A stretch of 11,039 bases of DNA, from the NCBI GenBank assembly GCA_002383605.1, contig DFYK01000017.1, positions 34,757-45,795 of the forward strand, in the 5' to 3' direction. The translations under genes and the position numbers were made by a program. Shown one piece after another: positions 6,249 to 11,039 of this stretch (positions are counted from its first letter, which is position 1; each line of letters opens with the position of its first letter). The notes beneath the pieces were generated by a model that ran no database searches, was not told the origin of the DNA, and worked only from the letters and a program-made list of their open reading frames with translations. The stretch is from Proteiniphilum sp. UBA4084 (lineage in GTDB: Bacteria; Bacteroidota; Bacteroidia; Bacteroidales; Dysgonomonadaceae).

Positions 6249-8042
6249 ATGCAAATCGAATATATTCTCCAGGATGCCGTCATTGCGGCAATCAAAGAGC
6301 TTTACCAAACCGAGGTGGATCCGTCGCAGATCACCCTGCAGAAAACCAAAAAAGAGTTCAAAGGACACTACACCCTGGTCACTTTCCCCTTGCTGAAAAT
6401 ATCCCGAAAGAATCCCGAGCAGACGGCTGAGGAGATTGGCGCCCGGCTGGCAGAAGGTTCACCCATTGTCTCGGAGTACAACGTGATCAAGGGGTTTCTA
6501 AACCTCACCATCGCCCCAGGTGTTTGGGTAGAGCTGCTGCAGACAATCGATGCTGTGCCCGACTACGGTTTCACGCCCATAGCCGGGGATGCACCACTCT
6601 ACATGGTGGAATACTCCTCGCCCAATACCAACAAGCCGCTGCATCTGGGCCATGTGCGCAACAACCTGCTGGGACATGCGTTGAGTGAAGTGCTTAAAGC
6701 CAATGGAAAACGGGTGGTAAAGACCAACATTGTGAACGATCGCGGCATCCATATCTGCAAGTCGATGCTGGCCTGGCAAAAATGGGGCAATGGAGAGACG
6801 CCGTTCGCCACCGGCAAGAAGGGAGATCACCTGATTGGCGATTACTATGTTTTGTTCGATCGGAAATATAAAGCAGAGATTGCCGCACTTCAGACAAAAG
6901 GACTCACCAAAGAGGAGGCTGAGGCGCAATCGCAGCTGATGGAGGAAGCCCGTGAGATGCTGCGTAAATGGGAAGCACACGATGCCGCCACCGTGAACCT
7001 CTGGAAGATGATGAACGACTGGGTCTATGCCGGCTTCGATGAAACTTACCGCCAGATGGGCGTCTCCTTCGATAAGATCTACTACGAATCACAGACCTAC
7101 CTCGCCGGAAAAGAGGAGGTGCTCCGTGGACTCAAAGAAGGGCTGTTCTTCCAAAAAGAAGATGGCTCGGTGTGGGCCGACCTTACACCATACGGCCTGG
7201 ATCAAAAGCTATTGCTCCGCGCCGATGGCACCTCGGTTTACATGACGCAGGATATCGGTACCGCCAAGCTCCGTTTCGATGATTATCCCATCAACACCAT
7301 GATCTACGTGGTGGGCAACGAGCAAAATTACCACTTCCAGGTACTCTCCATCCTGCTCGACATGCTGGGATTCGAGTTCGGAAAGGGACTGGTTCATTTC
7401 TCCTACGGCATGGTGGAACTGCCCGAGGGAAAGATGAAATCGCGGGAAGGAACGGTGGTGGATGCCGACGACCTGATGGTGGAAATGATCAATACCGCCC
7501 ATGTAACATCACAGGAGCTGGGCAAATTGGAGGGCGTCTCTGAAGAAGAGGCGGAAGCGATCTCCCGCATGGTGGGCCTGGGTGCACTCAAATATTTTAT
7601 CCTGAAGGTGGATCCGAAGAAAAACATGACCTTCAACCCGAAGGAATCGATCGACTTCAACGGCAACACCGGTCCGTTTATCCAGTACACCCATGCCCGC
7701 ATTCAGTCGATTCTGCGAAAAGCAGGGGAACAGGGCATCACGATCCCGGAGCAGCTGGAACAAACCATCCCGCTTTCAGAAAAAGAGGAGAGCCTGGTGC
7801 AGTTGCTGGCCGAGTTTGAGACGGTGGTAAAACAGGCAGGTTCGGAATATAATGTCTCGCTGATCGCCAACTATGTCTACGACCTGGCGAAGGAGTACAA
7901 CCAGTTCTATCACGACTATCCCATGCTGCGTGAAGAGAACAGCGCCCTGCGCAATTTCCGCTTGTTGCTGTCAAAAAATATTGCCCTCACCATCAAAAAA
8001 GGGATGTCGCTCTTCGGCATCGACGTGCCGGAACGGATGTAG
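6249..8042 (+). CDS. argS: Arginyl-tRNA synthetase
   Basis: This class I aminoacyl-tRNA synthetase attaches arginine to tRNA-Arg in the cytoplasm. From the ATG at 6249 it has 597 residues, a normal length. Residues 1 to about 90 form the ArgRS-specific N-terminal domain that contacts the tRNA D-loop. The catalytic domain starts at VEYSSPNTNKPLHLGH, with the HIGH motif as HLGH (132-135). The KMSKS-type loop is KMKSR (395-399), followed by EGTVVDADDL. FNGNTGPFIQYTHARIQSIL lies just before the C-terminal DALR anticodon-binding domain, which ends LFGIDVPERM, as usual for the family. An in-frame TTG at 6222 would add nine residues, but it lies inside the promoter element and the added residues do not resemble the family. 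The gene is complete and convergent with the GH3 gene. Confidence 0.97.
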   Translation: MQIEYILQDAVIAAIKELYQTEVDPSQITLQKTKKEFKGHYTLVTFPLLKISRKNPEQTAEEIGARLAEGSPIVSEYNVIKGFLNLTIAPGVWVELLQTIDAVPDYGFTPIAGDAPLYMVEYSSPNTNKPLHLGHVRNNLLGHALSEVLKANGKRVVKTNIVNDRGIHICKSMLAWQKWGNGETPFATGKKGDHLIGDYYVLFDRKYKAEIAALQTKGLTKEEAEAQSQLMEEAREMLRKWEAHDAATVNLWKMMNDWVYAGFDETYRQMGVSFDKIYYESQTYLAGKEEVLRGLKEGLFFQKEDGSVWADLTPYGLDQKLLLRADGTSVYMTQDIGTAKLRFDDYPINTMIYVVGNEQNYHFQVLSILLDMLGFEFGKGLVHFSYGMVELPEGKMKSREGTVVDADDLMVEMINTAHVTSQELGKLEGVSEEEAEAISRMVGLGALKYFILKVDPKKNMTFNPKESIDFNGNTGPFIQYTHARIQSILRKAGEQGITIPEQLEQTIPLSEKEESLVQLLAEFETVVKQAGSEYNVSLIANYVYDLAKEYNQFYHDYPMLREENSALRNFRLLLSKNIALTIKKGMSLFGIDVPERM

Positions 8043-8252
8043 CGTAGTGTAACGTGCTACAGGGATTTCCATGTTGTCTCGTTTCGTAAGTGGCACATAG
8101 TCATGGGTGATGTTTTGCCGGATATTCCAAATCAGAATTGTAGTACACAGCAAGAATCTCAAAAAAAACGAGACCCTTGTTTCACAGAAAGATACGACTC
8201 GACGGGGTCAAAGTTGGGTTAAGCAGGAAATTCTTTTTTTCTTCTTAATCTG
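8043..8252. other. Convergent intergenic region between argS and GH3
   Basis: These 210 bases lie between the ends of two convergent genes. There is a 9-bp inverted repeat, GTCTCGTTT (8076-8084) with AAACGAGAC (8166-8174), about 80 nt apart. A small hairpin GTAG/CTAC lies just after the argS stop. An A8 run occurs at 8161-8168 and a T7 run at 8234-8240. No convincing gene is present. The region could be a decayed repeat or simply transcript ends. Confidence 0.4.
8161..8209 (-). terminator. Weak candidate terminator for the GH3 gene
   Basis: On the minus strand, GACCC (plus 8209-8205) can pair with GGGTC (plus 8176-8172). Three bases later a run of eight T begins (plus 8168-8161). The stem is only 5-6 bp and the loop about 27 nt, so this is a weak candidate. 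It is supported mainly by its position about 45 nt after the GH3 stop codon. Confidence 0.25.
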
Positions 8253-10580
8253 CTACCTGTTGGGAGTATCCCATAGTTTCGTTTGGGTGCAGGTCACGTT
8301 GTAGGTTAGATTTCCGACCCAAAACCTGAAGTCGCCTGCTTCCAATGTCCATTTTCCCTCAGGATTTACAAAAGCCAAATCGTCGGCTGCTACTTTCAAT
8401 ATTATTGTTTTCTGTTCGCCGGGTTGAAGATTTACCTTTTGAAATGCCCTTAATCTGCGGACATCGGGGGTGATGGATGCAACCAAATCGCTGCTGAAGA
8501 GCACTACAGCCTCTTTCCCTGCAACCTTTCCCGTATTTTTTACCTCTACCGTAACCGTTAAAATGTCGCTTGGAAGAAATTCCTTTTTGTCGACCGTGAG
8601 GTTCGAATATTCGAAAGTGGTGTAACTCAATCCGAATCCAAACGGATACTGCACATCGGTACGTGCTCCGTAATCGTAAGCACCTCCCATTTTTTCGGCC
8701 AAATTCTGACTTGGTTTGTGATCATAGGTGATGAGGCTTTGCTCAAATTTCGGATAGGTGTAGGGAAGTTTCCCGCTCGGATTGACATTTCCCGCAAGAA
8801 CATCGGCAAGCGCATCCCCACCATAATTTCCTGGAAGATAAATCTGAACAATAGCTTTGGCATCAGGTTCGATGGTGCGAATCAAGCGTGGGCGACCTTC
8901 GTTGAGCACAAGAATAACCGGTTTACCGGTTTTGTAGAGAGCTTTCGCCAATGCAGTCTGATTTTCCGAGAGTGTCAACTCATCGAGATTTCCCGGTGTT
9001 TCGCAATACGAATTTTCTCCCACACAAAGCACCACATAATCCACGTCAGATGCAGCAGCAACGGCTTTTTCGATTTCAGGCGGATTTTCTTCGAAATATT
9101 GTCCGTTCATTTTGTATGTTACGCCCGCCTCGTATTTCACGTTATTTGCTCCAAATATATTTTGCAACGCTTCAAATATCGTATTGTACTGTTGCGCAAA
9201 TTCTTCCGTTTTTTCGCCTTGCCACGAATAGCTCCAAGCGCCATCCAACGTACGCATGGAATTTCCATTGGGACCTGCAACGAGAATGCGAGCTCCCTGT
9301 CGAAGCGGGAGAATATTGTCCGAGTTTTTAAGCAATGTAATCGATTCGTCTGCAGCAGCCTTGGCAGCAGCTTCATGCGCCTTACTTCCGAAATCGGGAT
9401 ATTCGTTACGCGACCAATAGGGGCGGTCGAACAATCCAAGACGATATTTCATCCGTAAGATACGACGTACGGCATCATCAATTCTCGTCTGTTTGACTTC
9501 ACCCGATTTGACGAGAGCAACCAACTCATCGCAAAATTTTAAATTATACGGTTCCATCACCATATCGATGCCGGCGTTGATGGCAAGACGTATCGCATCG
9601 CGATAATTGTCGGCTACATGATCTCGGGAAAGCAAATTCTGAACATCAGCCCAGTCGGTAACAATGACACCGTCAAAGCCCAAATCACGCTTGATCCATT
9701 CGGTGATCAACCGATAGTCGGTATGAGTGGAAACGCCGTTGATGATTCCCGAATTGACCATCAGCGACAAAGCACCGCCATCGACTATGGAAGCACGAAA
9801 CGGCTCGAAAAACTTTTCGCGCAAGTCGCTCTCGGAAATTACGGCCGGTGTGCGATCTTTTCCCGAAACAGGAACACCGTAATCCATATAATGTTTAATG
9901 CAGGCTGCAATCTGATCTTTGCCGACACTGTTTCTGTTTTCCCCCTGAAATCCGCGCACAGAAGCGACAGCCATTGTGGCATTGAGATAAGCATCTTCGC
10001 CGTAGCTTTCCCATTGACGCGACCAGCGGGCATCTCGTCCCAAATCCATTGTCGGATTGAATGTCCAGGGAATATTGCTGGCACGTGTTTCGTAAGCCGA
10101 AATCTGCGAACCTTTTTCAACCAACTGCGGATTGAAGGTGGCCGCCATCCCTATTTCCTGTGGGAAAAGCGTTCCTCCGGCAGTATAAGTTGTGCCATGA
10201 TTGGAGTCGATACCGTAAAGCACCGGAATGCCTGTTTCCTTGATAGCTCGCTGCTGAATGGCTTTAATAATATTTTCCCAAACTTCTGTTGTGCGTGCAC
10301 GATTGTTGCTCGTGTTCAAAATAGAGCCAACCTTGTATTTGCTAAATACCACATCCATCATACCCGAATCGAGTTCGAAAGGTTCGTCGCTGGCATACAA
10401 GCCGCCACCCTTACCCAGTACATCAAGGGTAAATTGGGCCATCTGGCCGACTTTTTCTTCGAGAGACATGCGCGAAAGCAAATCATCGATTTTCTTTTCG
10501 ATAGATTGAGCCGGTTGCTGGGAATACCCCGACAAAGAAGTTGCAAGTGCAACAAACAAAAAGATTTTTCTTCGATTCAT
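8253..10580 (-). CDS. Secreted glycoside hydrolase family 3 enzyme (beta-glucosidase type)
   Basis: The 775-residue protein has a Sec signal peptide (residues 1-20, ending SGYS before QQ) with no lipobox cysteine, so it is probably periplasmic. Residues about 27-385 form the GH3 TIM-barrel domain. It has the substrate-binding region YGIDSNHGTT (122-131), the K229-H230 pair in IKHYMDYG, and VTDW with the likely nucleophile D309. Residues about 415-615 form the alpha/beta sandwich domain. VGENSYCETPGN (520-531) lies at the family acid/base loop, with E527 the likely proton donor by family pattern. Residues about 660-765 are an FN3-like domain. The likely reaction is removal of beta-linked glucose or a related sugar from oligosaccharides. 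SNHGTT differs from E. coli BglX and resembles the plant ExoI-like branch, so substrate preference is open. The neighbour at 10817 fits a glycan-degradation context. The ATG at 10580 is followed directly by the signal peptide. Confidence 0.93.
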   Translation of the reverse strand: MNRRKIFLFVALATSLSGYSQQPAQSIEKKIDDLLSRMSLEEKVGQMAQFTLDVLGKGGGLYASDEPFELDSGMMDVVFSKYKVGSILNTSNNRARTTEVWENIIKAIQQRAIKETGIPVLYGIDSNHGTTYTAGGTLFPQEIGMAATFNPQLVEKGSQISAYETRASNIPWTFNPTMDLGRDARWSRQWESYGEDAYLNATMAVASVRGFQGENRNSVGKDQIAACIKHYMDYGVPVSGKDRTPAVISESDLREKFFEPFRASIVDGGALSLMVNSGIINGVSTHTDYRLITEWIKRDLGFDGVIVTDWADVQNLLSRDHVADNYRDAIRLAINAGIDMVMEPYNLKFCDELVALVKSGEVKQTRIDDAVRRILRMKYRLGLFDRPYWSRNEYPDFGSKAHEAAAKAAADESITLLKNSDNILPLRQGARILVAGPNGNSMRTLDGAWSYSWQGEKTEEFAQQYNTIFEALQNIFGANNVKYEAGVTYKMNGQYFEENPPEIEKAVAAASDVDYVVLCVGENSYCETPGNLDELTLSENQTALAKALYKTGKPVILVLNEGRPRLIRTIEPDAKAIVQIYLPGNYGGDALADVLAGNVNPSGKLPYTYPKFEQSLITYDHKPSQNLAEKMGGAYDYGARTDVQYPFGFGLSYTTFEYSNLTVDKKEFLPSDILTVTVEVKNTGKVAGKEAVVLFSSDLVASITPDVRRLRAFQKVNLQPGEQKTIILKVAADDLAFVNPEGKWTLEAGDFRFWVGNLTYNVTCTQTKLWDTPNR

Positions 10581-10816
10581 TTTCTTATCTTTTGAAATTA
10601 ATTTTTCACCTTAAGAACTTCAGAGCTAACGGTCAGATATTTACATGATAATTTCCAATTTACACACAAACTTCTAAAATCTTTTTTATTTTACACAAAA
10701 TATCTCATTTCAGGAAAAGATTTATAGGAGAAAAGATAAAAATCAACTGTTTTCTCATATTTATTTTATCTTTTGGGATTTAAAATGACCCTGTTAACTC
10801 AAGAATAGTCAGAATA
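10581..10816. other. AT-rich leader region of the GH3 gene
   Basis: The 236 bases between the two minus-strand genes are very AT-rich. No exact TAnnTTTG was found on the minus strand upstream of the GH3 start. The nearest partial match is ATATTTTG (complement of plus 10696-10703, one mismatch). The only clear structure is the AT-rich hairpin at 10731-10774. No ORF was seen. Confidence 0.45.
10731..10774. repeat. AT-rich stem-loop, possible terminator of the upstream gene
   Basis: AAAAGATAAAA (10731-10741) is perfectly complementary to TTTTATCTTTT (10764-10774), with a 22-nt loop. It begins 43 nt after the stop codon of the minus-strand gene at 10817. On that strand the distal arm is T-rich, so it may help end that transcript. 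The pairing is mostly A-T and therefore weak. Confidence 0.35.
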
Positions 10817-11039
10817 TTATTTTGTCATAAATTCAACAATCGGACTATTTTTACAACCCGCTCTTACTGCTACAGCCGTGATTTTATCTCCTTTTTTAAT
10901 CCTTATTGGTTTTGTATAAAGGAACCAATGGTCGGGAGAGTAACCTTTTCCATTAATTTGATAGGCAATCGAAATGCCGACATCACTTGAATAAATTTCA
11001 ACATTATTTTTTGATTGTTTGAATAATGGGGAATTCAAT
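10817..11039 (-). CDS. C-terminal fragment with chitobiase/FN3-associated-type domain, possibly a sulfatase
   Basis: This frame enters from the right edge and ends in TAA at 10817-10819, showing the last 74 codons of a longer gene. The start is outside the window; internal TTG or ATG codons are unlikely to be real starts. The visible part reads VGISIAYQINGKGYSPDHWF, then LYTKPIRIKKGDKITAVAVR and AGCKNSPIVEF. The pattern of a simulated-ligand strand (IAYQINGKG), then LYTKPI, then a KGDKITAVAVRAG strand resembles the small beta-sandwich called the chitobiase/beta-hexosaminidase C-terminal or FN3-associated domain. From memory, the GKGYxxxHWFLYT version is common at the end of Bacteroidota sulfatases, so a sulfatase is my first guess. 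A glycoside hydrolase is the alternative. It lies 236 bp upstream of the GH3 gene on the same strand, consistent with joint glycan breakdown. Confidence 0.65.
   Translation of the reverse strand, partial: LNSPLFKQSKNNVEIYSSDVGISIAYQINGKGYSPDHWFLYTKPIRIKKGDKITAVAVRAGCKNSPIVEFMTK

Noticed and set aside
7971..8162. A 63-codon minus-strand frame crossing the end of argS
   Set aside because: About a third of it is antisense to conserved ArgRS sequence, with no start signal or recognisable domain. The remainder falls in the unassigned gap and could be a decayed repeat, but not a supported gene.
8107..8304. A 65-codon plus-strand frame in the convergent gap
   Set aside because: It runs into the GH3 3' end antisense and contains low-complexity stretches from the A8 and T7 runs; no promoter or homology is evident.
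8718..9458. A 246-codon open frame on the plus strand
   Set aside because: It is also antisense to the GH3 gene, with a composition typical of a shadow frame (rich in R, F, C and I) and no family motif.
9618..10595. A 325-codon open frame on the plus strand
   Set aside because: It lies antisense to the well-supported GH3 coding sequence, has no recognisable domain, and its length is explained by the codon bias of the gene on the other strand.

Overview
The window reads as a chromosomal segment of a Bacteroidota bacterium, most likely Bacteroidales. Four things support this: matches to the Bacteroidota -7 promoter element TAnnTTTG in front of five starts, the lack of Shine-Dalgarno sequences, outer-membrane and periplasmic proteins with signal peptides ending in A-Q or S-Q, and AT-rich gaps between moderately GC-rich genes. 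A family such as Dysgonomonadaceae is only a guess. No tRNA, rRNA, CRISPR array, prophage or transposase gene is visible.

Layout, left to right. (1) 1-133, minus strand: the N-terminal end of a secreted, probably outer-membrane, protein, cut by the window edge. (2) 134-436: an AT-rich divergent intergenic region with a promoter on each strand. (3) 440-2491, plus: a signal peptide, a degenerate ComEA-like helix-hairpin-helix region, then a probable outer-membrane beta-barrel. (4) 2534-4408, plus: an ABC-F ATPase of Uup type. (5) 4489-4590: a possible 33-codon leader ORF whose stop overlaps the next start as ATGA. (6) 4587-5165, plus: rubrerythrin. (7) 5166-5463: a long rod-like inverted repeat (5195-5361) followed by a strong intrinsic terminator (5408-5442). 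(8) 5464-6204, plus: a TcdA/CsdL-type t6A dehydratase. (9) 6249-8042, plus: arginyl-tRNA synthetase. (10) 8043-8252: a convergent intergenic region. (11) 8253-10580, minus: a secreted GH3 glycoside hydrolase. (12) 10817-11039, minus: the C-terminal end of an enzyme with a chitobiase/FN3-associated-type domain, perhaps a sulfatase.

The plus-strand genes are mostly housekeeping: translation (Uup, TcdA, ArgS) and oxidative stress defence (rubrerythrin). Three of them, and the helix-hairpin-helix gene, have their own nearby -7 element with a short leader, so they look like single-gene units rather than one operon. The two minus-strand genes on the right suggest a small periplasmic glycan-degradation group. 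I found no clear previously undescribed multi-gene system. The best candidates for something new are the structured region 5195-5442 between rubrerythrin and tcdA, the leader ORF coupled to rubrerythrin, and the helix-hairpin-helix/beta-barrel fusion.
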